From positions 116,017 through 180,016 of the forward strand of contig NZ_LWLS01000046.1 of NCBI RefSeq assembly GCF_001905095.1: 64,000 bases of DNA, in the 5' to 3' direction. The notes under the pieces were generated by a model. The model was not told the DNA's origin, made no database searches, and saw only the letters and a program-made list of their open reading frames with translations. Shown here one piece after another: positions 54,158 to 62,383 of this stretch (position 1 is the stretch's first letter; each line of letters opens with the position of its first letter). The position numbers and the translations under genes were made by a program. This DNA is from Micromonospora sp. CB01531 (lineage in GTDB: Bacteria > Actinomycetota > Actinomycetes > Mycobacteriales > Micromonosporaceae).

Positions 54158-55329
54158 TCGGGCAGGTCGGCCTCGGTGGCCAGCGACCCGGTGCTGCGCA
54201 CCAGCATCGACTGGACCGGGCGGGCGGCCAGCAGCCGGTCGCGCAGCCACAGCCCCCAGCCGCTGGCCGGGGCCAGGAAGTGGCCGGGGTTGGCGCCGCG
54301 CTGCCAGCGGGACGCGTACCCCCGCATCCGCCGCTCGTACGCCGGGAGCGCGACCCGGTGGTCGCCGCCGGCCAGGGCCAGCTCGCCGGCGAGCACGTAC
54401 GCCCCGACGAGGCCGGTGCCGACCCCCATCCCGCCGAGGGTGACCCCCCACGCCGCGTCGCCGAGCAGCACGGTCCGGCCGGTGTGCCAGTGGGGCACGC
54501 GGACCCGGGCGATCGCGTCGAAGTAGAGCTCCGGCGCGGCGCGCAGGCCGGCCAGCAGCCGGGGCACGTGCCAGCCCAGCCCGGCGAAGGCGTCGGCGAT
54601 CAGCGCCTTCTGCCGGTCGGGGTCGAGCCGGTCGTGGTCCTGCCGGGGCCCGGCGAAGACGGCCAGGGCGGTGGCCCGGTCGGGGTCGCGCGGATCGGCG
54701 GAGACGCTGGCCATCCGGCCGGGCACGTTGTACTGCCGGGGGACGGCGTCCGCCCCCAGGTCGTTCGGCAGGTCCCAGCCGGCCAGGTGGTAGCCGAGGT
54801 GGGTGACGTACGCCGACTCCGGGCCGAGGGTCAGCCGGCGCACCCCGGAATGCATGCCGTCCGCGCCGACCACCAGGTCGACCGTGCGGGAGGCACCCCG
54901 GGCGAGGTCGACGTGCACCCCGTCGCCGGTGTCGGTGAGCGCGGTGATCTGGTCGCCGAACAGGTACTCGACCCGGTCGGCGCCGCGCTCGTACAGGATC
55001 CGGGACAGGTCCCGGCGGCGGACCTCCAGCTCGCCGCCGGCGAACTCGGCCGGCAGCCGGAAGATCTCCCGGTCGTGCTCGTCCACCCGGCTCATCGCGC
55101 CGGCGTGGGTCTGCACCGCGCGCAGCTCGTCGAGCACCCCCATGGCGGCGAGCACGCCGAGGTGGGTCGGCCCGCGGAAGTCGACCGCGAAGCCGCTGGT
55201 CCGCAGCGCCGGGGCGGCCTCGACGACGATGACCTCGGCCCCGTGCCGGGCCAGCCACCAGGCCACCGCCGGGCCGGCCACCCCGGCGCCGGAGACGAGC
55301 ACCCGGAAGCCGCGCAGTGAAGAGGACAT
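54139..55329 (-). CDS. FAD-dependent monooxygenase (PHBH/UbiH-like)
   Basis: 396 residues. FAD-binding VLVSGAGVAGPAVAWWLARHGAEVIVVE, DG motif VVGADGMHSGVRRLT and GRTVLLGDAAWGVTLGGMGVGTGLVGAYVLAGEL. Related to TetX/FAD aromatic hydroxylases; substrate unknown and could include antibiotics or aromatics. Divergent from a TetR gene that likely controls it through the shared palindrome at 55349-55389. ATG 55329. Confidence 0.9.
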   Translation of the reverse strand: MSSSLRGFRVLVSGAGVAGPAVAWWLARHGAEVIVVEAAPALRTSGFAVDFRGPTHLGVLAAMGVLDELRAVQTHAGAMSRVDEHDREIFRLPAEFAGGELEVRRRDLSRILYERGADRVEYLFGDQITALTDTGDGVHVDLARGASRTVDLVVGADGMHSGVRRLTLGPESAYVTHLGYHLAGWDLPNDLGADAVPRQYNVPGRMASVSADPRDPDRATALAVFAGPRQDHDRLDPDRQKALIADAFAGLGWHVPRLLAGLRAAPELYFDAIARVRVPHWHTGRTVLLGDAAWGVTLGGMGVGTGLVGAYVLAGELALAGGDHRVALPAYERRMRGYASRWQRGANPGHFLAPASGWGLWLRDRLLAARPVQSMLVRSTGSLATEADLPDYAARV

Positions 55330-55348
55330 GTCTTCCCCCTTGGGATCT

Positions 55349-55389
55349 AAACTGTGTCCGTCAGATACAGAGTACTGTAGACACAGTTT
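55349..55389. promoter_or_regulatory. TetR-type operator between monooxygenase and tetR
   Basis: Outer inverted repeat AAACTGTGTC ... GACACAGTTT (55349-55358, 55380-55389) enclosing TACAG-AGTA-CTGTA and the overlapping palindrome ACTGTAGACACAGT. Repeated CTGT/ACAG half-sites suggest two dimers bind. Sits 20 bases from one start and 7 from the other, so it can repress both genes. Confidence 0.8.
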
Positions 55390-55395
55390 CGATCC

Positions 55396-56139
55396 GTGGA
55401 CAAGTGTGAGGTGCGCGTGGAGACCGGTGGCACCGACAACCGACGGCTCTACGAGCTGCTGTGGGGCACGCCCAGCGGGCCTCGCCGGGGCCCCCGGCCC
55501 ACGCTGACCCTCGACGCGATCGCCCGGTCCGGCATCGCCATCGCCGACGCTGACGGGCTCGACGGGCTGACCATGCAGCGGGTCGCCGAGTCGCTGGACG
55601 TCACCAAGATGGCCCTCTACCGGTACGTGCCCGGCAAGGCGGAGCTGGTCGCCCTCATGCTGGAGACGGCGATGGGCGAGCCGCCCCCGCCCCGGACGGG
55701 CGCGGACTGGCGCGGGCAGCTCGACGACTGGGCCCGGCAGTTGTTCGATCGGTTCCGCCGCCATCCGTGGGCCAACGCGGCGACGGTCGGCCCCCGGCTG
55801 CCCGGCCCCAACGAGCTGGCCTGGTTGGAGCGGGTCGTCGCCGCACTGACCGGCACCGGGCTGACCGGCGGCGAACAGCTCGACGTCGCGGTGCTCCTGG
55901 TCGGACACGCCCGCAACCTGGCCCAGCACGCGACGGCGACCGCCGAGACGCCCAGACAGCCTCGGGAGGCCGGGTTCGCCACGCTGCTGCGGGGCCGGGA
56001 GGAACGCTTCCCGGCGCTCGACGCCGCGCTGCGCTCGGCCGCCGCCGAGGCCGCCGGCGACCAGGCGCTCGACTTCGGCCTCGCCCGCATCCTCGACGGC
56101 ATCGAGGCGCTGATCGCCGCCCGCGCCGCCACCCGTTGA
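55396..56139 (+). CDS. TetR family regulator
   Basis: 247 residues. Helix-turn-helix TLDAIARSGIAIADADGLDGLTMQRVAESLDVTKMALYRYVPGKAELVALMLE near residues 35-85, followed by a TetR_C ligand domain. The long N-terminal arm (RRLYELLWGTPSGPRRGPRP) and LYRYV helix resemble TetR/ActII-type regulators. GTG 55396 is the longest start; GTG 55411 and 55417 are alternatives. Likely represses itself and the divergent monooxygenase. Confidence 0.92.
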   Translation: MDKCEVRVETGGTDNRRLYELLWGTPSGPRRGPRPTLTLDAIARSGIAIADADGLDGLTMQRVAESLDVTKMALYRYVPGKAELVALMLETAMGEPPPPRTGADWRGQLDDWARQLFDRFRRHPWANAATVGPRLPGPNELAWLERVVAALTGTGLTGGEQLDVAVLLVGHARNLAQHATATAETPRQPREAGFATLLRGREERFPALDAALRSAAAEAAGDQALDFGLARILDGIEALIAARAATR

Positions 56140-56141
56140 CC

Positions 56142-56189
56142 ATGAAGTTGTTGCCGCGACACGCCCGGGGACGAGGGCGACAACATCAT
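56142..56189. repeat. REP-like imperfect palindrome
   Basis: ATGAAGTTGTTGCC (56142-56155) pairs with GGCGACAACATCAT (56176-56189), 12 of 14 positions, around a GC-rich 20-base loop, with TGATCGAC just after. The AT content and form are unlike the flanks and resemble dispersed extragenic palindromes. May also act as tetR terminator. Confidence 0.55.
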
Positions 56190-56242
56190 GATCGACGCAC
56201 CGGGGCGGGGCGGGACGGGCCGGACGGGGTGAGGCAGGGAGA

Positions 56243-56761
56243 ATGAGCGGCATGCAGCCACACCCGAACGTGCCGGCGGTACACCCGAACGTGCAGGCGG
56301 TGCAGCGGACGCTCGACGACGCGGACGCCCGCGACGGCTCCGGCGGGCCGAGCCAGGTCCGCCTGCTGCCCGAGGCGGTGCACACCGCCTCGGCGGCCGC
56401 CGAGGCGCTCGGCGTCGGCGTCGGCGCCATCGCCAACTCGCTCGTCTTCGACGCGGACGACGCGCCGCTGCTGGTGCTCACCTCGGGCGCGCACCGGGTG
56501 GACACCGCCGGGCTGGCCGCGTCCCTCGGGCTCACCCGGCTGCGCCGGGCCACCCCGGAGTTCGTCAAGCGGCACACCGGTCAGGTGATCGGCGGGGTCG
56601 CCCCGGTCGGCCACCCCCGGCCGCTGCGCACCGTGGTCGACACCGCCCTGCGGGCGTACGACGAGGTGTGGGCGGCCGGCGGCGTGCCGCAGGCGGTCTT
56701 CCCCACCACGTACGCGGAGCTGCTGCGGATCACCTCCGGCGCCCCCGCCGAAGTGGCGTGA
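56243..56761 (+). CDS. YbaK/EbsC family (aminoacyl-tRNA deacylase-like) protein
   Basis: 172 residues. Family core ANSLVFDADDAPLLVLTSGAHRVD, then ATPEFVKRHTGQVIGGVAPVGHPRPLRTVVDTAL, with the invariant Lys and GxxPxG motif. Such proteins hydrolyse mischarged Cys/Ala-tRNA(Pro). ATG 56243 or 56252; the short HPNVPAVHPNVQAVQ repeat is at the N-terminus. Its stop overlaps a mini-ORF start (GTGA). Confidence 0.92.
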   Translation: MSGMQPHPNVPAVHPNVQAVQRTLDDADARDGSGGPSQVRLLPEAVHTASAAAEALGVGVGAIANSLVFDADDAPLLVLTSGAHRVDTAGLAASLGLTRLRRATPEFVKRHTGQVIGGVAPVGHPRPLRTVVDTALRAYDEVWAAGGVPQAVFPTTYAELLRITSGAPAEVA

Positions 56762-56832
56762 GCGAGCGAACCATCAAGCTCAGCAGCGAGGCGGCTCGCG
56801 CCGCCGCGGGGCGAAGCGGGGCGGTGGCGTGA
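56758..56832 (+). CDS. 24-codon mini-ORF cassette coupling ybaK to the carotenoid operon
   Basis: GTG 56758 overlaps the ybaK stop (GTGA) and its TGA 56830-56832 overlaps the GTG of the next gene at 56829. Peptide begins VSERTIKLSSEAARAAAGRS and ends GAVA. Same length as the imuA/imuB cassette, and its first ~18 bases after the start (GAGCGAGCGAACCATCA) are identical to it. Confidence 0.6.
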   Translation: MSERTIKLSSEAARAAAGRSGAVA

Positions 56833-57560
56833 GCCCGCCGGGACTGGTCACGCTGCACGTGTGGCGGATCCACCCGGTCGCGGTGCCCGGCGCGCTGCTC
56901 CGGATGGCCGTCCACCCGCCGCGACTGCGCCGGGCCCCCGGCGTCCGGTTCGCCAAGCTGCTCGGCACCGGGACCGGCACCAGCTTCGGCCCCGGCGACG
57001 CCGACCCGACCCGGTGGGCCGCGCTGGTGGCCTGGGATTCCCCGGCCGCGGCGGCCGGCTTCGACGCCTCCCCGGTCGGCCGGTCCTGGGCCCGGATCGC
57101 CCGCTCCTCGGTCCGCCTGGAGCTGCGCCCGTTGACCAGCCGGGGCGCGTGGTCCGGCCGCCGGCCGTTCGGCGAGCCGTCCGGGGGCCCGGTCACCGGG
57201 CCGGTGCTGGCGTTGACCCGGGCCCGGCTGCGGGCCCGCCGCGCGGTCACCTTCTGGCGGGCGGTCCCGCCGGTAGCCGCCGCCCTGCACGCCGCGCCCG
57301 GGCTGCTCGCCCGGTTCGGCGTCGGCGAGGCCCCGCTGGGCTGGCAGGGCACCGTGAGTGTGTGGCGCGCCCCGGCGGACCTGGTCGCGTTCGCGTACCG
57401 TCAGCCCGAGCATCGCGCCGCGATCACGCGTACCCCTGTCGAAGGCTGGTACGCGGAGGAACTGTTCGCCCGATTCGCCGTCGACGACGTGGTCGGCGAC
57501 CGGGCGGTGCTGGGGTGGGTCGCCGAGGGCGACCCGGAAACGGCGAGAGGACACGCATGA
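56829..57560 (+). CDS. Spheroidene monooxygenase (CrtA)-like protein
   Basis: 243 residues. LVTLHVWRIHPVAVPGALLRMAVHPPRLRRAPGVRFAKLLGTGTGTSFGPGDADPTRWAALVAWD and TVSVWRAPADLVAFAYRQPEHRAAI match the CrtA family of carotenoid ketolases/oxygenases, which oxidise the C2 position of acyclic carotenoids. Leads the carotenoid gene group, so carotenoid oxidation is plausible. GTG 56829 overlaps the mini-ORF stop. Confidence 0.8.
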   Translation: MSPPGLVTLHVWRIHPVAVPGALLRMAVHPPRLRRAPGVRFAKLLGTGTGTSFGPGDADPTRWAALVAWDSPAAAAGFDASPVGRSWARIARSSVRLELRPLTSRGAWSGRRPFGEPSGGPVTGPVLALTRARLRARRAVTFWRAVPPVAAALHAAPGLLARFGVGEAPLGWQGTVSVWRAPADLVAFAYRQPEHRAAITRTPVEGWYAEELFARFAVDDVVGDRAVLGWVAEGDPETARGHA

Positions 57561-58135
57561 GGTTGGTGCGGTGGACGCCGGACGATCTGGTCCGGCGGCT
57601 GGACGACGTGGTGGCCGTCTACGGCGAGGCGATGGGCTACCGCGCCGACCTGCTGGAGGCCCGGCGCGGCTACATCGCCACCCACGTCCGCCGCCCCGGC
57701 TTCCGCGCCGTCGCCAGCCTCACCAGCGAGGGGCACCTGGCCGGCTTCGGGTACGGCTACCTCGGCGCCGCCGGCCAGTGGTGGCACGACCAGGTGCACC
57801 GGGCGCTGGACACCGAGGCGCGGCGGCGCTGGCTGACCCACTGCTTCGAGGTGGTCGAGCTGCACGTCCGCCCGCCCGCGCAGGGGCACGGCCTCGGCGC
57901 CGGCCAACTGCGCGCCCTGCTCACCATGGCGGAGGGGACGACCACCCTGCTGTCCACGCCGGAGGCCGACGAGCAGAAGTCCCGGGCCTGGCGGCTGTAC
58001 CGGCGGTTCGGCTTCGTCGACATCCTGCGCAACTTCCACTTCCCCGGGGACGAGCGACCGTTCGGCGTGCTCGGCCGGGACCTGCCGCTGGCCCCGCCCG
58101 GCCCCGGCAGCGCCCCCGCCCCGGCCACGCCGTGA
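57557..58135 (+). CDS. GNAT family N-acetyltransferase
   Basis: 192 residues. VVELHVRPPAQGHGLGAGQLRALL is the acetyl-CoA-binding motif A, and SRAWRLYRRFGFVDILRNFHFPGDERPFGVLGRDLPL the C-terminal part. Substrate unknown; its place inside the carotenoid operon (ATGA overlap before, GTGA after) is unusual and may indicate an acylated pigment or just operon hitch-hiking. Confidence 0.87.
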   Translation: MRLVRWTPDDLVRRLDDVVAVYGEAMGYRADLLEARRGYIATHVRRPGFRAVASLTSEGHLAGFGYGYLGAAGQWWHDQVHRALDTEARRRWLTHCFEVVELHVRPPAQGHGLGAGQLRALLTMAEGTTTLLSTPEADEQKSRAWRLYRRFGFVDILRNFHFPGDERPFGVLGRDLPLAPPGPGSAPAPATP

Positions 58136-58977
58136 TCCGGCGCCGGCTGCCCTGGGCGCTGCTGGCCGGCCTGGTTCTCGCCCAGGTCGGCTACCCGCTC
58201 ACCGCCGGCGCCACCCGGGCCGGGCTGACCGTGGCCACCGTCGTGCTCGGATACCTGCTCTCCGTCGGGCACGCCCTGCTCACCAGCGGTACGCGTACCG
58301 CGGGCGCGCTGGTCGCGGTGGCCACCGGCGGCGGGTTCGCCGTGGAGGCGCTCGGGGTGGCCACCGGCTTCCCGTTCGGCAGCTACGACTACTCCGGCGA
58401 GCTGGGCCCGAAGCTGGCCGGGGTGCCGCTGATCATCCCGCTGGCCTGGACCTGGATGGCCTGGCCCGCCTGGCTCACCGCAGTCCGGCTGACCCGGCCG
58501 GCCACCGCGGGCGGGGCGCGCTTCCGCCGCGCCTGCCGGATCGTGCTGGCCGCGGTCGGCCTGGCCGCCTGGGACCTCTTCCTCGACCCGCAGATGGTGG
58601 CCGAGGGCTACTGGGTCTGGCGAGACCGCGGCCCCGCCCTGCCCGGCCTGCCCGACGTCCCGGCCAGCAACTACCTCGGCTGGCTGCTCTTCGCCCTGCT
58701 GCTGGCGGCAGCGCTGCGGCCGCTCGCCGGGCCGGCCGTCGACCGCACCGACGGGCGGGACGCGCCGATGTTCGCGCTCTACCTGTGGACGTACGCCGCC
58801 AGCGTGCTGGCGCACGCGGTCTTCCTCCACCTGCCGGCCTCGGCGGTCTGGGGCGCGGCCGGCATGGGGGTGGCCGCCGTACCGCTGGCGGTGGCGCTGC
58901 TGCGGGCCCGCCGTCGCGTCCCCGAGCGCCGGGAGGTGGACGTGGCGGCCCGCCCCGGCGTCGACACGCCGGCATGA
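58132..58977 (+). CDS. cruF: CruF-like carotenoid 1,2-hydratase
   Basis: 281 residues, about eight membrane segments. GFPFGSYDYSGELGPKLAGVPLIIPLAWTWMAWPAW and AAWDLFLDPQMVAEGYWVW are CruF/DUF422 hallmarks. CruF hydrates the psi end of lycopene-type carotenoids to a 1'-hydroxyl, the acceptor for glycosylation. GTG 58132 overlaps the previous stop. Confidence 0.92.
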   Translation: MIRRRLPWALLAGLVLAQVGYPLTAGATRAGLTVATVVLGYLLSVGHALLTSGTRTAGALVAVATGGGFAVEALGVATGFPFGSYDYSGELGPKLAGVPLIIPLAWTWMAWPAWLTAVRLTRPATAGGARFRRACRIVLAAVGLAAWDLFLDPQMVAEGYWVWRDRGPALPGLPDVPASNYLGWLLFALLLAAALRPLAGPAVDRTDGRDAPMFALYLWTYAASVLAHAVFLHLPASAVWGAAGMGVAAVPLAVALLRARRRVPERREVDVAARPGVDTPA

Positions 58978-60101
58978 CCGCCGTCGTCGCCCTGGCCGTC
59001 GCGGTCGCCGCGCTCACCGCGCACACCTGGGTCAACGCCACCCGCTGGCTGCGCCGCCCCGCCGCCGGCCCGGTCGAGGTGACCGAGGCGGTGGCGGTGC
59101 TGCTGCCGCTGCGCGACGAGGCCGACCGGGTGGCGCCGTGCCTGCGCGCGCTGCTCGCCCAGCGCGGGGTGCCCGACCTGCGCATCGTGGTGCTCGACGA
59201 CAACTCCACCGACGGCACCGCCGACGTGGTCCGCGCGATGGCCGGCAACGACCCGCGGCTCACCCTGCTCAGCGGGGCCGCCCCGCCGCCGGGCTGGCTG
59301 GGCAAGCCGCACGCCTGCTGGCAGCTCGCCACCCGGACCGGACCGGCCCCGGCCGTGCTGGCCTTCGTCGACGCCGACGTGGTGCTCACCCCGTACGCGG
59401 TGGCGGCGGCGGTGACCGAGCTGCGCGCGGCGGACGCGGCGCTGCTGTCGGCGTACCCCCGGATCGTGGTGCGGACGGCGGCCGACCGGCTGGTGCAGCC
59501 GCTGCTGCAGTGGTTGTGGCTGACCTTCCTGCCGCTGCGCGCGATGGAGCGCTCGCCGCGGCCGTCGCTGGCCGCGGCGGGCGGCCAGTTCCTGGTGGTG
59601 GACCGGGCCGGCTACCTGCGGGCCGGCGGGCACGCGGCGGTCGCCGACCGGGTCCTGGAGGACATCGAGCTGGCCCGGGCGGTGAAGCGCGCGGGCGGGC
59701 GGATCGCCCTGGCCGACGGCTCCCGGCTGGCCGCCTGCCGGATGTACGAGAACTGGCCGCAGCTGCGCGACGGCTACACCAAGTCGCTCTGGGCCTCCTT
59801 CGGGCACCCCGGTGCCGCCCTGCTGGTGGTGGCGCTGCTGCTCCTGCTCTGGACCGCGCCCCCGCTGATCGCGGTGGGCACGCTGGCGGCCGGCGCGCCG
59901 GCGGTCGCCGGGCTCGCGTTCCTGGCCTACCTGCTGGGCGTCGCCGGACGGGTGGTCACGGCGCGGGCCACCGGCGGGCGGGCCTGGCCCGACGCGCTGA
60001 CACACCCCGTGTCGGTCGTGGTCCTCGGTTGGCTGACCCTGCGGTCGTACCATCTGCGGAAGCGACGCCGGCTCACCTGGCGGGGTCGCCCGGTCGGCTA
60101 G
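58974..60101 (+). CDS. Glycosyltransferase, CruC-like
   Basis: 375 residues, GT2 family. One N-terminal membrane segment, catalytic domain VAVLLPLRDEADRVAPCLRALL, IVVLDDNSTDGTADVVRAM, AFVDADVVLTPYAV (DxD) and DRVLEDIELARAVKRAGG, then C-terminal membrane segments (about 280-350). In this position it should add a sugar to the hydroxyl made by CruF. ATG 58974 overlaps the previous stop. Confidence 0.88.
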   Translation: MTAVVALAVAVAALTAHTWVNATRWLRRPAAGPVEVTEAVAVLLPLRDEADRVAPCLRALLAQRGVPDLRIVVLDDNSTDGTADVVRAMAGNDPRLTLLSGAAPPPGWLGKPHACWQLATRTGPAPAVLAFVDADVVLTPYAVAAAVTELRAADAALLSAYPRIVVRTAADRLVQPLLQWLWLTFLPLRAMERSPRPSLAAAGGQFLVVDRAGYLRAGGHAAVADRVLEDIELARAVKRAGGRIALADGSRLAACRMYENWPQLRDGYTKSLWASFGHPGAALLVVALLLLLWTAPPLIAVGTLAAGAPAVAGLAFLAYLLGVAGRVVTARATGGRAWPDALTHPVSVVVLGWLTLRSYHLRKRRRLTWRGRPVG

Positions 60102-60112
60102 GGGGGCGCGGC

Positions 60113-61603
60113 ATGGCGCGGATCGTGGTCATCGGCGCCGGGGTCGGTGGGCTGGCCGCCGCCGCTCGGCTGGCGGTCACCGGGCACGAGGTCACCGTCT
60201 TCGAGCGCGCCGAGACGGTCGGCGGCAAGCTCGGCCGGTACGTCCACGACACCCCCGAGGGGTCGTACCGCTTCGACACCGGGCCGAGCCTGGTCACCCT
60301 GCCGCAGGTCTTCCACGACCTGTTCGAGGCGACCGGCGCGAAGCTCGACGAGTACCTGGACCTGGTGCCGCTGGACCCGATCGTCCGGCACGTCTTCCCC
60401 GGCGGCGGGCCCACCCTGGACTCGTGCGCCAACCCGGCCGAGTTCGCCGCCCGGATCGGCGCGGCGTTCGGGGACCGAGCCGCCGCGGACTGGCAGCGGC
60501 TCTGGCGGCGGGCCACCCGGGTCTGGGCGGCATCGCACCGGGACGTCCTGCGCCGCACCGTCGACTCCCCCCGGGACCTGGCCGCGCTGGCCTGGCGGCT
60601 CGGCGACCTGGCCGCGATCGGCCCCGGCCGCTCCCTACGCGGCATCGGCCGCCGCCACCTGTCCGACCCGCGGCTGCGGATGCTGCTCGACCGCTACGCC
60701 ACCTACACCGGCGCCGACCCGCGCCGCGCCCCGGCCGCGCTGGTCGCCGTCCCCTACGCCGAGCTGGCGTACGGCGGCTGGTACCTGCGCGGGGGGCTGG
60801 GCAGCCTCGCCGACGCGCTGCTGTCGCGCTGCCTGGACCTAGGGGTGGTGGTGCGGACCGGGACCGCGGTCACCCGGATCGACGCGGCCGGTGGCCGGGT
60901 GCACGGCGTACGCCTCGCCGGCGGCACCGCCGGAGTCCCCGCCGACGTGGTGGTGGCCAACGTGGACGCGCTCACCCTCTACCGGGACCTGCTGCCCACC
61001 CCGCGCCGGCTGGCCGGGCTCACCGACCGCAGCCTGGCCGGCTTCGTCCTGCTGCTCGGCGTACGCGGCGACTCCGGGCTGGCGCACCACACCGTCTTCT
61101 TCCCCCGCGACCACGACGCCGAGTTCGACGCGGTCTTCGGCGCCCCGGGGCGGGGGGTGCGGGCCCGGCCGGCCCTCGACCCGACGGTCTTCGTCACCGT
61201 GCCGGCCGATCCCACCGTCCGCCCGGCCGGGCACGAGGCGTGGTTCGTGCTGGTCAACGCCGCGCGCCACGGCACCGCCGCCGGCGCGGTCGACTGGCGG
61301 CGCCCCGGGCTGGCCGAGGCGTACGCCGACCGGATCCTCGACGTGCTCGCCGAGCGGGGCGTGGACGTCCGGGACCGGCTGGTGTTCCGCGAGATCCGTA
61401 CGCCGGCCGACCTGGACGCGGCCACCGGCGCGCCGGGCGGGGCGATCTACGGCACCGCGGGTGCCCTGCTGCGCCCGGCCAACCGGGGCCCGGCGCACGG
61501 GCTCTGGCTGGTCGGCGGGTCCAGCCACCCCGGGGGCGGGCTCCCGATGGTCACCCTGTCGGCCCAGATCGTCGCCGACGAGATCGGCCCGGCCTGGGCG
61601 TGA
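60113..61603 (+). CDS. Phytoene desaturase family protein (CrtD/CrtI-like)
   Basis: 496 residues. Dinucleotide site RIVVIGAGVGGLAAAARLAVTGHEVTVFERAETVGGKLG and C-terminal LWLVGGSSHPGGGLPMVTLSAQIVADEIG are family hallmarks. With CruF and CruC nearby the best fit is the 3,4-desaturase (CrtD) acting on the hydroxylated end; a CrtI-type role is possible. ATG 60113 with AGGGGGGC upstream. Confidence 0.9.
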   Translation: MARIVVIGAGVGGLAAAARLAVTGHEVTVFERAETVGGKLGRYVHDTPEGSYRFDTGPSLVTLPQVFHDLFEATGAKLDEYLDLVPLDPIVRHVFPGGGPTLDSCANPAEFAARIGAAFGDRAAADWQRLWRRATRVWAASHRDVLRRTVDSPRDLAALAWRLGDLAAIGPGRSLRGIGRRHLSDPRLRMLLDRYATYTGADPRRAPAALVAVPYAELAYGGWYLRGGLGSLADALLSRCLDLGVVVRTGTAVTRIDAAGGRVHGVRLAGGTAGVPADVVVANVDALTLYRDLLPTPRRLAGLTDRSLAGFVLLLGVRGDSGLAHHTVFFPRDHDAEFDAVFGAPGRGVRARPALDPTVFVTVPADPTVRPAGHEAWFVLVNAARHGTAAGAVDWRRPGLAEAYADRILDVLAERGVDVRDRLVFREIRTPADLDAATGAPGGAIYGTAGALLRPANRGPAHGLWLVGGSSHPGGGLPMVTLSAQIVADEIGPAWA

Positions 61604-61612
61604 GGACCCCGG

Positions 61613-62338
61613 TCAACGGCCCGGGGTCCGGGTGGGCTGCTCGGCGGGTCGGTCGGCGTCGATGAGGGCGCGGCGGACGGCGGAGAGGAGCTGCCCGAGG
61701 CCGTAGCCGGCCAGCAGCACCCAGACCGTGGTCACCATGGTGCTGGTGCCGGCGGTCACGTCGGCGTCGAGCAACCCGGTGAGCCCGGCGACCACCAGCC
61801 CGACCAGGGCCACGCACACCCGGGTGGGGCGCTCCCCCACGGTCACCACGCCGATCTCCCGCATCCCGGCGGCGACCGCCCGGGCCCGGACGTACTCGTG
61901 CAGCCAGGACAGGCCGCCGGCCGCGGCGACCAGCGCGCCCGGCGCACCGAGCAGCCAGAACGCGGTCAGCCAGGCCGCCTCGCCGAGCCGGTCGGCGACC
62001 GAGTCGTAGACGTAGCCGAGCCGGGTGGTGCGGTTGGTGACCACCGCGACCGCGCCGTCGACGCTGTCCGCCACCGCGGCGAGCAGCACGAGCAGTGCGC
62101 CGAGGAACGGTCCGTCGCCCGGCCTCCCGACCAGCAGCGGCACGCCGGCGCAGAGCAGCACCCCGACCACGGTCACCGGAGTCGGGCCGACCCGCAGCCG
62201 GCCCAGGATGTAGCCCACGTGGTAGGAGAACCGCAGCCAGGCGCGGACCACCGGCGCGGCCGCGCGGGGGTCGAACCCGCCGTGCAGCCGCGCCCACGCG
62301 GCCGCGTACTGGTCCCAGTTCAGCTGTGTGCCCACCAC
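61613..62338 (-). CDS. CDP-alcohol phosphatidyltransferase family protein
   Basis: 241 residues with about five membrane segments. The signature reads DSVDGAVAVVTNRTTRLGYVYDSVAD: the four aspartates and glycines of DxxDGxxAR(x8)Gx3Dx3D are present, but the conserved Arg after Ala is Val. Makes or modifies a phospholipid, alcohol unknown. GTG 62338 or 62335. Convergent to the desaturase gene. Confidence 0.88.
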   Translation of the reverse strand: MVGTQLNWDQYAAAWARLHGGFDPRAAAPVVRAWLRFSYHVGYILGRLRVGPTPVTVVGVLLCAGVPLLVGRPGDGPFLGALLVLLAAVADSVDGAVAVVTNRTTRLGYVYDSVADRLGEAAWLTAFWLLGAPGALVAAAGGLSWLHEYVRARAVAAGMREIGVVTVGERPTRVCVALVGLVVAGLTGLLDADVTAGTSTMVTTVWVLLAGYGLGQLLSAVRRALIDADRPAEQPTRTPGR

Positions 62339-62383
62339 GGAATCAACCGTAGAAGGGCGGCGCGGGTGGCGTGGGCCCGCTGG

